From assembly GCF_002007605.1 (NCBI RefSeq), contig NZ_CP019799.1, forward strand, positions 2,294,001-2,358,000: DNA of 64,000 nucleotides. Reading direction: 5' to 3'. Each line of letters opens with the position of its first letter. Position 1 is the stretch's first letter. Below are positions 7,657 through 18,189 of this stretch, piece by piece. The position numbers and the translations under genes were made by a program. The stretch is from Cellvibrio sp. PSBB023 (GTDB lineage: Bacteria; Pseudomonadota; Gammaproteobacteria; Pseudomonadales; Cellvibrionaceae). The notes under the pieces are model-generated. The model had not been told where the DNA came from, did not search any database, and was given only the letters and a program-made list of their open reading frames with translations.

Positions 7657-8823
7657 TTAACTGCTATTTTTTTTTTCATTTAGGGTTTCTGGAATAAAAC
7701 CTTCAGCAGACAAGGCTCTGATGACACCACGCATTAAGTAGTTATTACTGAAACCGAAAGTATATTGACGAGCACCATCGCTTACAGGTTGTAGCATTTT
7801 CCGCTCAACTAACTTTTTAATTTGATACGTACGCTGAGTCGCAGTCAAATGTGGCATTGCTTCTGCCAAATCACCCGCTTTTGCAATGCCCATTTTGGCC
7901 GCTATGTGCAATATGCTTTCCTCTTGCGCGGTAATAAGCGCGCGTTGTTTTGCATAAGCCAATGCAGGTGTGAGAATTTTGTTACGCAAATAAGCAAAAT
8001 CAGTTAGCTGATCAACCTTTTTCAGCTCATCTAAAATACCCGTTAATACATAGGTACACCAAGCCTCTTGCCCCTCTGGTGAACCTGAATCAGCACGAGC
8101 AAGCATGGAATAATACTTATCCCTATCATTGCAAAATACAGCAGTCGGATTCAGCACACGCCCACCAGCTTGCACATTAAAACCATACTTAATCAGCAAG
8201 GCATAAGTAAGCAGTCGCACCACGCGGCCATTACCATTACCGAAGGGGTGAATCCAACCGAAACGATGATGAGCCAGAGCCACTTTAATCAGGTCATATT
8301 TAGGTGCATGCGGCTCATTTATAAATGCCACTAATTCCTGCATATAGGATGGTACTTGTACTGCATCTGGTGGCATATGCTCTGACTGTGATATGCGCAC
8401 AGAGCCCGCGCGGTAGACACCAGGGGTACGATCACCTTCTCGCTCCAAGTTATCTACCGTCATGGCATGTAACTGGCGAATAAAGTGTTCAGTTAAATTG
8501 GTGTCTTTTTCGATGGATTCCTCTACAAATGCCATCGCCAGCTCAATGTTTTCCATTTCACGTAAATGATCCGAGTGCTCATTGGCACCGTCCAGCTTAC
8601 TTTCAACATAATCGGCTAGGGTCGTGTGGTTGCCCTCAATACGGGCAGAACCCAAACTCTCCAGCATATGAAAGATGCGCTTAAGCTGTAAAAACAAAAG
8701 GGCGGGTGTAGAGCCGCGCAACTGTAAACGGCGCAAATGCTCAAGTTCCATTGATACGTCAACCAATGGAGACTCAAACGCTAGGTTGGGCAACTTTAAG
8801 TCATGGTGATTAAATATAGGCAT
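7657..8823 (-). CDS. Fic-family protein (AMP transferase type)
   Basis: The 388-residue protein carries the full Fic motif HPFGNGNGR (residues 192-200, catalytic His192) and an N-terminal inhibitory motif SARIEGN (59-65, Glu63) of the class II type. That Glu normally blocks ATP binding until relieved. The domain order is N-terminal Fic_N, Fic core, then a C-terminal winged helix (about 300-380) as in the stand-alone Fic/DUF4172 type. It would transfer AMP (or another nucleotide) to Ser/Thr/Tyr side chains of an unknown target. It appears monocistronic and no antitoxin-like small gene lies next to it. No palindromic operator is seen upstream. Confidence 0.9.
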   Translation of the reverse strand: MPIFNHHDLKLPNLAFESPLVDVSMELEHLRRLQLRGSTPALLFLQLKRIFHMLESLGSARIEGNHTTLADYVESKLDGANEHSDHLREMENIELAMAFVEESIEKDTNLTEHFIRQLHAMTVDNLEREGDRTPGVYRAGSVRISQSEHMPPDAVQVPSYMQELVAFINEPHAPKYDLIKVALAHHRFGWIHPFGNGNGRVVRLLTYALLIKYGFNVQAGGRVLNPTAVFCNDRDKYYSMLARADSGSPEGQEAWCTYVLTGILDELKKVDQLTDFAYLRNKILTPALAYAKQRALITAQEESILHIAAKMGIAKAGDLAEAMPHLTATQRTYQIKKLVERKMLQPVSDGARQYTFGFSNNYLMRGVIRALSAEGFIPETLNEKKNSS

Positions 8824-9010
8824 AGCATTAATTATCTGTAATGGTGTTACCGCGACATCTGCAATCTACTCAAAAAAGATTAATAGAGTCAAACATTTAG
8901 AAGAAAGAAGATAAATTTTTATCTGTAAACAACCCTGTCAGCAAGTTGAATACACTCTTTCACCTATCTTCAAAAGTATCTACATAAAATAGAAACCCAA
9001 CCACACTAAT

Positions 9011-12000
9011 CTACACCGCAACACTAACTTTTACTGCCCGCTCCCGCCCATCATCCACCAAGGGAATTCCCGCACCTTGCAACACAATACCATCGAGCAA
9101 GATATTGCCTTCACCCCCATCACGTTGAATGACTTCAATACGATAAAGCGTATTGCCAAAGCGATAATCCACCGCGTAACCCGGCCAGTCTTTGGGAAGG
9201 CAGGGTTTGATATGCAGTTCGTTGCCTTGGCGAGTGATGCCGAGTAGCGATTCCACCATCAGGCGATACAACCAACCCGCCGAACCCGTGTACCAACTCC
9301 AGCCGCCGCGCCCGGTGTGGGGAGCGATGGCGTAGACGTCGGCAGCGACGACATAGGGTTCGGCTTTGTAGAGCGCGACTGCAGCAGCACTGTTCCCATG
9401 ATTTACTGGATTGATGATGTTGAAGAGTTCCCAGGCGCGCTGACTATCACCCAGTTCGGCGAAGGCCATGGTCGCCCAGATGGCGGCGTGGGTGTATTGA
9501 CCGCCATTTTCGCGCACGCCCGGTACATAACCTTTTATATAGCCGGGGTTCATGGCGGATTTATCGAAGGGCGGATCGAGCAGTTGGATAATGCCCTGAT
9601 CGCGGCGCACCAAATGCTTGTCGAGCGAGGCCATGGCCTGGCGCGCGCGCATGGGATCGCCTGCGCCTGATAGTACCGACCAGCTTTGGGCGATGGAATC
9701 AATGCGACACTCATCGTTGATCGCTGAACCCAGCGCGACGCCGTCGTCGAACCAGGCGCGACGGAACCAGGCGCCGTCCCAGGCGTACTGGTCGATATTC
9801 TGTTGCAGCAGCTTGGCTTCATGCAGGCAGCGATCGGCAAAGACCAGGTCGTGGCGTTGATGCGCGATTTTGGCGAAGGCAAGCAGCACTTTGTAGAGCA
9901 TAAAACCGAGCCAGACGCTCTCGCCTTTGCCGTGGATGCCTACCAGATTCATGCCGTCATTCCAATCGCCCGAACCCATCAGCGGCAGGCCGCGCTCGCC
10001 AAAGCGTAGACCGTGTTCGATGGCGCGCTGGCAATGTTCATAGAGACTGGCGGTGTCGCTGCTCTGCCCCGGCAAGTCGTAATAGGATTCCTCGTCCTCA
10101 TTGAGCAAACGCCCAGTGAGGTAGTGCAATTGTTCGTCGAGCACGCCGGTATCGCCAGTGGTTTGCACATAGTGGCAGGTAACCAGCGGCAACCAGAGAT
10201 AATCGTCCGAACAGCGGGTGCGCACGCCGCGCCCTTGCGGTGGATGCCACCAATGTTGCACATCACCCTCGTGATATTGGCGCTGGGCGGCACGCAATAA
10301 TTGCGCGCGCATCATGCCCGGTTGGCTGTGGGCGAGCGCCATGGTGTCTTGCAATTGATCGCGATAACCGTAGGCGCCGCCGGATTGATAGTAACCGCTG
10401 CGCGCCCAGAGGCGACAAGCGAGGGTTTGGTAGAGCAGCCAGCCGTTGGCGAGCACGTTGAAGGCGGGATCAGGCGTTTTGACTTGCACAGCGCCGAGGG
10501 TGCGCGTCCAGTATTCATGCACCTTGGCGAGGGCGGCGCGCGCCGATCCCAGATGGCGCATACGCTGCGCCAGCGCACGTGCCTGCTCAATATCCTGCCC
10601 GGCGCCGAGACGGAAAATAATCTCGCGCGACTCACCTTCATCCAACTCAAACGGGACTTGAATGGCGCCACAAGGGTCAAGCCCCGCGCCCAAACGACCA
10701 GAGAGACGCGTGCGGGTGAGTGCATCCGGATTGCCGAGCGAGCCATTGCGGCCGAGGAATTCGGTGCGGTCGCCGGTGAGGGTACGGGCGTTATCGTCCA
10801 CATCAAAAAAGCAGGCGCGCCCGCCAAATTCGCTGTTGTAGGCATTGCGCGCGAAAAGTGCGCCGCTGGCAGAATCAATTTCGGTGACGGTATGCAAGGC
10901 GGATTTGGTGCGCAAATCGCCCAGCACCCACTCCACATATCCCGTTGCCGATAAGCGCCGCCTGCGCGCAGATAGATTGGTGACCTTGAGCACCGAGAAT
11001 TTGACCGACTCTTCCAGATCCACATAGACCCAGAGCTGCGAGCAGACACTATCGTCCGTGTGTTCAAACACGCTGTAACCAAACCCATGGCGCGTGACAT
11101 AAGGCGCCTGACCGGGTTTCGGCAAGGGCGTGGGCGACCAGACATGGCCAGTGTCTTCATCGCGCAGGTAAAAGGCTTCGCCGCCAGCACTGCCGACCGG
11201 GTCGTCACACCAAGGCGTTAAGCGGAATTCGTGGGCGTTTTCACTCCAGGTGTAGGCCAGGCCACTCTCGGAAATCACTGTGCCGAAACCCGGGTTGGCG
11301 ATGACGTTGACCCAAGGCAAAGGCGTCATTTGCGCCCGCGTCGTGGTGATGATGTATTCGCGGCCATCAGGCGTAAAACCGCCCAGAGGGTTGGTGAGAA
11401 TCAGGTCGGCGCGCGGTGCGATTCTCAGGGGCAGATTGGCCTCAGGTGTGCGTTTGCGGTTAGGCATAAGGCGCGCGACCTTCTTCTCGGCCAGCCCGTG
11501 CCAGCTGACTTGCTCCGCCAGACTGCCTTTGTTGCCGTCGATAATCGCCCGTGCCACAGACTGCAGCAGAATACGGTCTTCATGGGAAATCTGCTCACCC
11601 GAGCGCACAAAAATCCCACCGGGGCGATCAATCGCATGGCTTTCGCTGCCGGTGGCGATCAACCCCATAATCTGGTCTTGCAACCGCTGGCGATAGCCTA
11701 TGTGGTCTTCATTCCAGATCACCAGATCGACCGACAAGCCTTTCAGGCGCCAATAGGCGTGGCATTGGATCAACTGCCGCGCCAGTTCGATGTGCTCACT
11801 GGTGGCAACTTTAAGCAGCACAATCGGCAGGTCGCCGGAGATGGCGTAACCCCACAAACCGGACTGGCCGCGCCGGTTCTGGATCAACACACTCGCTTCG
11901 GCGCGCAGGGCGGAATGGGCGTAGAGCACACTGCTGGCCAGGCGGCGATAAATCTGCGCATCGGCCTCACTCGCATTAATCTGCCGCAGGGTGACGCCGC

Positions 12001-15000
12001 TGTGAGTAGCAGCAAGGTCAAATACCCGATCAGCCAAATGACGATCCTGATAGCGGCTTACCAATGCCATACAGGCGTCGCGGGTGTCGGCGGTGCCGCT
12101 CACCAGATCGAGCGTCGCCACCTGCCCCGCTTCGAGCGTTATGCGGCAGCGGATGGCGACAATCGGGTCGAGCACCGAGCCTTGGCTACCCGAAAGCTCG
12201 CCGCCGTCAGTAACAGCTTGCGGTGCCATCAAGGTACGGCCACGGCCGGTGAAGCGCAGGCGATCAGTTTCATAGGAAAGCTGATCCACCGGACTGCCAT
12301 TAGTGGATAACAAATGGAACATCCAGGGCGTGTGCTCACCCACCGAACGCGGGCGGCGGGTGCACAGTAACGCCCGTCGCTCAGGGAGGATTTCCGTCTG
12401 CACAAACAAATTGCCAAAGGCGGTTTGGGTCGCATCGGCCGCCGGTAACGCCAGCACCACTTCGGCATAGCTGGTGAGTTCCAGCGTGCGGGTGCGCGAC
12501 GAGCGATTGGTGATGCGCAGACGGCGCAGCTCTATGTCGTCCTCAGGGGAGACGACCAACTCGGTATAGGTCTCGATGTCGTGGTCGCGGCGGCGGAATT
12601 CGGCGCGACCTTCGGAGAACATCGCCTCGTAATTATCAGCGCGCTTGAGCGTGGGTTGATGGCTTGCCGACCAGAAATCATTGGTCGTCGCATCACGCAA
12701 GTAGACAAACATGCCCCAGTTGTCGCGCGTTGCATCTTCGCGCCAGCGGGTGACCGCCAGATCTTTCCAGCGGCTGTAGCCGCCACCCGCGTTGGTGATC
12801 ATCACCTGATAGCGACCGTTGGATAGCAGTTGCACTTCCGGCGTGGGTGTATCGGCTTCCAGAGGCGCGTAACTGGCGGTTTCGACCTGATCAAAAAGAG
12901 CGGCACCATCGGCGTGTTCGGCCACATGGGTATGCAGCACCGAGGACTTGGGAATGCGTTCCTGCAACAGCAACAAGGTGGCCTGAAACAAGGGGTCGGC
13001 GGCAAACCGGCGCTGCATGGGGCGATCCAGCAGCAGGTGCGCCAGCGCCAGCAAACTCATGCCCTGGTGGTGAACCATAAAGGATTGCACCAGTGCACTG
13101 GTCTGGCCGCGCGCCAAACGCGAGTCGGTATAGTCCACCGCTTCATAAAAGCCGAACCGCCCTTCTACTCCGGCGCTGGCCAACCGCTCCAGATTTTCAC
13201 AGGCCGCTTCGGGTGCCACCATCAAGGCCAACACAGAAGCATAAGGGGAGATCACCGCATCCTCCGCCAAGCCGCGCTTAAAGCCCAAACCGGGCACCCC
13301 AAAGGCGTGATATTGGTAATTCAGGCTGGCATCAAAGGTGTAGTAACCCGATTCTGATACGCCCCAAGGCAGGCCGCGCTGTTTGCCGTAGGCGATCTGG
13401 CGACACACCGCCGCGTGGCAGGTTTGGTCGAGTAAGGTGCCTTCATAACTGGGCATCACCAGCATTGGCATCAAATACTCAAACATGGAGCCGCTCCAGG
13501 ACACCAATACCGGCTCGCCCTCGGCCATGGTGCGCAAACGCCCCAGAGCGAACCAGCTCTCTTGCGGCACCTGGCCCTGGGCAATAGCAACGAAATTACA
13601 CAGGCGCGCTTCCGAGGCGAGCAGGTCGTAAAAGCTGTTGTCGCGGCGATAATCGTCGAGGTTGTAACCCACCGCAATCAGGTGACGGGTGCGGTCGTAG
13701 AGGAAGTCATAGTCCATCGCGGCAAAGTGATTGGCCTGTGCAGCCAAGTCCACACAACGGGCAATACGTTCGCTGGCACGGGCGCTGGCCGCGTTGATCA
13801 AACCACGCAATTCCAGCAGCCATTCACGCTCGGCGGGAGTGCCGGGACGCAGCAATTGTTCATCCAACAGCGGTACCAGTGTCTCGCTGTAACCTGCCAG
13901 CCCCTTCAAGGTGGGAATGGCATTGAGCTCAGCAAAGGGCGCGAGGCTGGCCATAAACCCGGTCAATGCCGCAGGGGTAGCACGGAATACTAACCAGGGT
14001 GCGAAGAACAACAGTTCATCGCGGGCAGAGCCGCTCTGTTGCGCCAACGCTTGTCCCCAGTGTTTGGCTTCGTCCGCCAGGTTGCCATTGTCCGCGAAGG
14101 ATGAGCCCATCCTGTCGCTGAGCAACTCACCACTCACCGCCAGGGTTATCCCCGGTTGGGCGGCCAGCCAGGTGTTAATGATGATGGCCGCTTCATTCAC
14201 CGCTGTCAGGCAGTGCAACACACCGGGAACACTCGCGGTACGGCTACGGTAATCCTGCATACAGGCGCCGGTGAGCAGGCTGCGCAGGCGGATAATGGCA
14301 TCCTGAATCACGGCGGGCAGTTCATCTTGCAGACGGGCGGCCTGCAGGCTATCGCTGAGCACCAGCAATGTATCGCGCAGGCCTTCAAATACCCGCGCCG
14401 CCGGGATTGCCTGCTCCGGCAAGGCGATTAACCCTGCGCGCAGGGTGAGTAAATGGCCCGCGAGGTTGCCACTATCCACCGCCGAAATGTAGCGCGGCGG
14501 CAGCGGCTGCAAACTGAGGGTGTCGTACCAATTAAAGAAATGGCCGCGATAGCGCTCCAGCTTGTCCATACTGCCAAAGGTATTGGCGGTGCGCTCAAGC
14601 AGTACATCGGCGGAGATAAAACCAAAATCATAGGCCGATAAGTTGCCCAGCAGCGCCAGCCCCATGTTAGTGGGCGAGGTGCGGTGCGCAATCACCGGGC
14701 CGGGATTCTCCTGAAAATTATCGGGTGGCAACCAGTTGTCTTCCGCCACCACAAAGCGCTCAAAATAAGCCCATGTTTTGCGGGCGATCCGGCGTAAAAA
14801 CAGTGTTTGCTGCGGTGATAAACTCGTCTCGCTGCGCACCAGCGGCAGGCCCAGCCACCAGGCTCCCAGCGGGGCAACAAGCCACAATCCCAACAGCGGC
14901 AGCGCGACAATCAGGGCCGCAGGCTGCAAAAAGGCCAAGGCAGCCGCCGTTATCAGGGCAATCACTGGTGACGACCACAACAGGCGCCAACTCGCCGACA

Positions 15001-17941
15001 AACCACCGGCAGCGCCTTGCTCCAGCTCGGCGGAAGCGCGCCATTCCAACAACCGCGCGGGCGCAAACCACAGGCGCCACAAGCTGCGCAGAATCGCCGT
15101 CAGGCTATAGCTTGCTTCATGGGGCAAGCAGCTAATGCGGAATAGCGTCTGTATCAGGTGCCGCCCGGCGATAACGCTCACCGCCGCCAAATGCTGGCGC
15201 AGGAAGACTTCATCGGGTTTACGCAAGGTATCCAATGCGGTGGTCAGTATGGGTGGCAAAGCGATAAACCCGAGTACAGCCAGGGTCCACGCCAAGGGCG
15301 CAGGCAGCAGTACCCAGCCGATTAACAGCAGCAACAGCAGCGCCACCGGTGCCAGGCTGCGCAACAGGTTATCGGCGATTTTCCAGCGCGATAGCAGAGA
15401 CAATGGATTCACCAACCGCTGCCCATTAGCACCCGGCACCCCCGGCCACAGCCAGCGGGCGATTTGCCAATCGCCGCGAATCCAGCGCTCGCGCCGACTC
15501 ACATCCAACGAGTAGCGGACGGGCGCATCTTCATAAAGGTGGACATCGCTCAGCAGCCCGGCGCGCGCATAGCAACCTTCCAGCAAGTCATGGCTGAGGA
15601 TACGGTTGTCAGGAAAGCGTCCGCCCAATACTTGCTCAAAGGCATCCAGGTCATAAATCCCCTTGCCGATAAACGATCCCTCACCAAACAGATCCTGATA
15701 TACGTCCGATACCGAACGGGTGTAAGGGTCAATGCCCGACTCGCCACCATAAAGTTGCACATAACGCGAACGATTGGCCGCAGACAGTCCCGCCGCCATA
15801 CGCGGTTGCAAAATGCCGTAACCACGGCGGATGAGGTGTCGTTCCGGGTCGTATACCGGGCGATTGAGCGGGTGCGCCATGGTGCCGACAAACTGGCGGG
15901 CGGCATCGCGCGGGAGTTGGGTGTCCGTATCCAGCGTGATCACATAACGCAATTTGGGCAGTGCAGCTATATCGCCCACAATCAGCGAAAAGGCATCAGA
16001 ATAGCCCTGCCCCTCGCGCAGCAGCTGGTTTAAATCTGCCAGCTTGCCGCGTTTGCGCTCGTGGCCCATCCAGCAATGGGCACAAGGGTTCCACAAGCGC
16101 GGGCGATGAAACAGGAAAAAGCGATTCGCGGTGGGGTAGTCGCCCCCGGCACCGGAGGCCTCACCATCCGGTCTGGCATCGGGCGGATAGGCTGTATTGA
16201 GCCGTGCGATACCCTCACAGGCATGTAGTAACAAAGCGTTATCGCCGGGCAAGGTCTCGTGGGGGGCATCGCCCAAATCCGTCAACAGTGCAAAATAAAT
16301 ATGCGCATCGCGGTTACCCAAAAAGCGAACCTCAAGGGCTTCCAGCAAATCATCAATCCCGCGCTGATGGGTAAGCAGGCAGGGCACCACCACCAGCGTG
16401 GCCAATTCAGGGGGAATACCGCTGGCAAAATCCAGGCGCGGCAAGCGCTTGGGCAATACCCCCAGAGTCACCACCCAATTCACCAGGGTGGAAGCCAGTG
16501 GCGCAGTCGCCAGGAGCGCCAACATTGCCAGCAAGCCCCATTGCCAAGGGCCAATATCCGCCCCCTGCGCAAGGCTGAGTAAGCTCAGGCTTGCGCTCGC
16601 AACCAGGATCGCAATCGCCCCGAGGTATAAGGACAACCCTGCACCGGCAATCCGGCGGCGCAGGCGCACGATCAAAGGCACCCGCGCTGCCACACGCTGT
16701 TCCAATTGCGGCAGGCCGTCATCAATCAGGTAATAGCCCACATGCTGGCTGCACCCGGTCGCGCCACCCTGTTGCGCCAGCAGTATGGCGGCTCTCGCCA
16801 CTTCGGCTTCTGCCAACTCACTTTGTTTGGCCAAGCGATCAATCACATGGCGGTATTCATCGCGCGTGGCAAAATCCATCTGCCCATAGGCATTGGCATA
16901 ATTCGCCCCATCGTCCCGGTCCTCGCGCAAGATCTGCTCGACAATGCTCATGGTTTCCACAAACACGCGCCAATCGTAAGCGCCTAAAAACCGCAAGCTG
17001 CCGATGCTATTGCTAATAGAAACCTGATCCACCGCCTGCTGCTGGTTTTCGGCATGCACCATTTGTTCAATGGTCAAACTCTCTTCGGCGAGCCGCTGTT
17101 CAATCCAGGTCAATGGCAATGCCAACGCCGGGCCGAGGCCTTGTAAACGGCGCACTAATTCAGCGATAAACGCGCTCACCATGGGCGGGTTAGAACGCGC
17201 CATATCGGCGATCACAATGATTAGATTTTTCGGATCACTCTCCGCCACCTCCACCATCTGGCTCGCCCATTCGCGCGCCTGATTCAAATAGGCACGCGCA
17301 GTGGTAATGCGCAAACTCACACGGCGCAAATTCTCAATCAGCGCCAAGCGCAACATAATGGGAATCGCCCAGAGCTCACCGAGGGTCAGCGGTGTAATGG
17401 TTTGATAAGCCGCCACAAAACGGCTCAGCATTTCAGCATCAATACGGCCATCACCATGGGAAATGGCAGACAGCGCCAAATCGTACACGCGCGGCAAACC
17501 CGCCGACTGGCCACTGGCCAAACGCGGTAACTCGCGGCTGTAATTTTTAGGGAGATGACGCCTGGCCGTGCGAATTTGCTCTTCGATCATATAAAAATTA
17601 TCGAGCAGCCACTCACCCGCTGGCGCAATGCGTGAACGGGCTTTTATCGCCTCGGTCAACAGCGCGCAGGCGCGTAACAACACCTGCTCGTTATCATCCA
17701 ACCGCGTTAACAAACGGTCGCGCGTGCGCACGCTACTCAAGCTATGTTCACTCGCCAGCACTCGCCCAAAATGCTCCATTTGGTCAGCGCTGAATAACTC
17801 CGCCCGCAGCGGATTAAGATCCTCCGGCCGCTGTGCGCGCCGGTCATAAATCCCCCGGCGCCACAAACGCAAACTATTACCCACAGAAAAACGAGACAAA
17901 AAAGACAGGGACAAGGTTTTACCCCAGCGCGTGTTCAGCAT
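9011..17941 (-). CDS. ndvB: Cyclic beta-1,2-glucan synthase (NdvB/ChvB type)
   Basis: At 2976 residues it has the usual length of the family. Three membrane clusters lie near residues 435-485, 855-895 and 990-1035. The GT84 glycosyltransferase domain lies between the first two, with LDTDTQLPRDA near residue 670. A glucoamylase-like (Cgc) domain is at about 1250-1700. The C-terminal GH94-type phosphorylase domain includes GSGDWNDGMN near 2655. The enzyme makes and cyclises beta-1,2-glucan at the inner membrane for the periplasm, where it aids osmoadaptation. I use the ATG at 17941: the frame is open to 18085, but the longer start would place an operator inside the coding region. AAGG lies before 17941. 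The gene faces katE divergently. Confidence 0.9.
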   Translation of the reverse strand: MLNTRWGKTLSLSFLSRFSVGNSLRLWRRGIYDRRAQRPEDLNPLRAELFSADQMEHFGRVLASEHSLSSVRTRDRLLTRLDDNEQVLLRACALLTEAIKARSRIAPAGEWLLDNFYMIEEQIRTARRHLPKNYSRELPRLASGQSAGLPRVYDLALSAISHGDGRIDAEMLSRFVAAYQTITPLTLGELWAIPIMLRLALIENLRRVSLRITTARAYLNQAREWASQMVEVAESDPKNLIIVIADMARSNPPMVSAFIAELVRRLQGLGPALALPLTWIEQRLAEESLTIEQMVHAENQQQAVDQVSISNSIGSLRFLGAYDWRVFVETMSIVEQILREDRDDGANYANAYGQMDFATRDEYRHVIDRLAKQSELAEAEVARAAILLAQQGGATGCSQHVGYYLIDDGLPQLEQRVAARVPLIVRLRRRIAGAGLSLYLGAIAILVASASLSLLSLAQGADIGPWQWGLLAMLALLATAPLASTLVNWVVTLGVLPKRLPRLDFASGIPPELATLVVVPCLLTHQRGIDDLLEALEVRFLGNRDAHIYFALLTDLGDAPHETLPGDNALLLHACEGIARLNTAYPPDARPDGEASGAGGDYPTANRFFLFHRPRLWNPCAHCWMGHERKRGKLADLNQLLREGQGYSDAFSLIVGDIAALPKLRYVITLDTDTQLPRDAARQFVGTMAHPLNRPVYDPERHLIRRGYGILQPRMAAGLSAANRSRYVQLYGGESGIDPYTRSVSDVYQDLFGEGSFIGKGIYDLDAFEQVLGGRFPDNRILSHDLLEGCYARAGLLSDVHLYEDAPVRYSLDVSRRERWIRGDWQIARWLWPGVPGANGQRLVNPLSLLSRWKIADNLLRSLAPVALLLLLLIGWVLLPAPLAWTLAVLGFIALPPILTTALDTLRKPDEVFLRQHLAAVSVIAGRHLIQTLFRISCLPHEASYSLTAILRSLWRLWFAPARLLEWRASAELEQGAAGGLSASWRLLWSSPVIALITAAALAFLQPAALIVALPLLGLWLVAPLGAWWLGLPLVRSETSLSPQQTLFLRRIARKTWAYFERFVVAEDNWLPPDNFQENPGPVIAHRTSPTNMGLALLGNLSAYDFGFISADVLLERTANTFGSMDKLERYRGHFFNWYDTLSLQPLPPRYISAVDSGNLAGHLLTLRAGLIALPEQAIPAARVFEGLRDTLLVLSDSLQAARLQDELPAVIQDAIIRLRSLLTGACMQDYRSRTASVPGVLHCLTAVNEAAIIINTWLAAQPGITLAVSGELLSDRMGSSFADNGNLADEAKHWGQALAQQSGSARDELLFFAPWLVFRATPAALTGFMASLAPFAELNAIPTLKGLAGYSETLVPLLDEQLLRPGTPAEREWLLELRGLINAASARASERIARCVDLAAQANHFAAMDYDFLYDRTRHLIAVGYNLDDYRRDNSFYDLLASEARLCNFVAIAQGQVPQESWFALGRLRTMAEGEPVLVSWSGSMFEYLMPMLVMPSYEGTLLDQTCHAAVCRQIAYGKQRGLPWGVSESGYYTFDASLNYQYHAFGVPGLGFKRGLAEDAVISPYASVLALMVAPEAACENLERLASAGVEGRFGFYEAVDYTDSRLARGQTSALVQSFMVHHQGMSLLALAHLLLDRPMQRRFAADPLFQATLLLLQERIPKSSVLHTHVAEHADGAALFDQVETASYAPLEADTPTPEVQLLSNGRYQVMITNAGGGYSRWKDLAVTRWREDATRDNWGMFVYLRDATTNDFWSASHQPTLKRADNYEAMFSEGRAEFRRRDHDIETYTELVVSPEDDIELRRLRITNRSSRTRTLELTSYAEVVLALPAADATQTAFGNLFVQTEILPERRALLCTRRPRSVGEHTPWMFHLLSTNGSPVDQLSYETDRLRFTGRGRTLMAPQAVTDGGELSGSQGSVLDPIVAIRCRITLEAGQVATLDLVSGTADTRDACMALVSRYQDRHLADRVFDLAATHSGVTLRQINASEADAQIYRRLASSVLYAHSALRAEASVLIQNRRGQSGLWGYAISGDLPIVLLKVATSEHIELARQLIQCHAYWRLKGLSVDLVIWNEDHIGYRQRLQDQIMGLIATGSESHAIDRPGGIFVRSGEQISHEDRILLQSVARAIIDGNKGSLAEQVSWHGLAEKKVARLMPNRKRTPEANLPLRIAPRADLILTNPLGGFTPDGREYIITTTRAQMTPLPWVNVIANPGFGTVISESGLAYTWSENAHEFRLTPWCDDPVGSAGGEAFYLRDEDTGHVWSPTPLPKPGQAPYVTRHGFGYSVFEHTDDSVCSQLWVYVDLEESVKFSVLKVTNLSARRRRLSATGYVEWVLGDLRTKSALHTVTEIDSASGALFARNAYNSEFGGRACFFDVDDNARTLTGDRTEFLGRNGSLGNPDALTRTRLSGRLGAGLDPCGAIQVPFELDEGESREIIFRLGAGQDIEQARALAQRMRHLGSARAALAKVHEYWTRTLGAVQVKTPDPAFNVLANGWLLYQTLACRLWARSGYYQSGGAYGYRDQLQDTMALAHSQPGMMRAQLLRAAQRQYHEGDVQHWWHPPQGRGVRTRCSDDYLWLPLVTCHYVQTTGDTGVLDEQLHYLTGRLLNEDEESYYDLPGQSSDTASLYEHCQRAIEHGLRFGERGLPLMGSGDWNDGMNLVGIHGKGESVWLGFMLYKVLLAFAKIAHQRHDLVFADRCLHEAKLLQQNIDQYAWDGAWFRRAWFDDGVALGSAINDECRIDSIAQSWSVLSGAGDPMRARQAMASLDKHLVRRDQGIIQLLDPPFDKSAMNPGYIKGYVPGVRENGGQYTHAAIWATMAFAELGDSQRAWELFNIINPVNHGNSAAAVALYKAEPYVVAADVYAIAPHTGRGGWSWYTGSAGWLYRLMVESLLGITRQGNELHIKPCLPKDWPGYAVDYRFGNTLYRIEVIQRDGGEGNILLDGIVLQGAGIPLVDDGRERAVKVSVAV

Positions 17942-17996
17942 AATGAAAGCCTTGGAAAAGATGGTTCCAACAAGCCTGAACAAATTGCATGGGGTT

Positions 17997-18018
17997 GTCT
18001 GTTCGCTAGCGATCTTTA
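17997..18018. promoter_or_regulatory. 22-bp palindromic operator, copy 6 (ndvB)
   Basis: Left half GTCTGT and core CGCTAGCG are perfect; the right half is poor. It lies 56 bp before the chosen ndvB start at 17941, which supports that start. Confidence 0.55.
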
Positions 18019-18107
18019 GTGCGCAATTACTGTTATTTTTTACATTTCCCGTAACACACCTTGCCCTGCGTAGAGCACAACACAAAATTCCTCCAAATTA
18101 ACGGCAT

Positions 18108-18129
18108 TCAGGTTGCCTAGCGCACAGAG
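18108..18129. promoter_or_regulatory. Palindromic operator, half-conserved copy 7 (katE)
   Basis: The right half is strong (CTAGCG then CACAGAG) while the left half keeps only the GT step. It lies 61 bp upstream of the katE ATG, matching the spacing of better copies. Confidence 0.4.
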
Positions 18130-18189
18130 ATCCATCATGGATGGGGTCACCCTCTTCATCATTCGCTGAATCACACCAAGGAGAATGCA

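Noticed and set aside
11231..12310. A 359-codon open frame on the plus strand inside ndvB
   Set aside because: It is opposite to the GT84/GH94 gene in GC-rich sequence, has no ribosome site and its translation shows no domain. The minus-strand protein is full-length and conserved, so this is a shadow.
17942..18085. Longer N-terminus for ndvB starting at 18085
   Set aside because: It would put the operator 17997-18018 inside the coding region and adds a Cys-rich, non-conserved stretch. The ATG at 17941 has an AAGG upstream.
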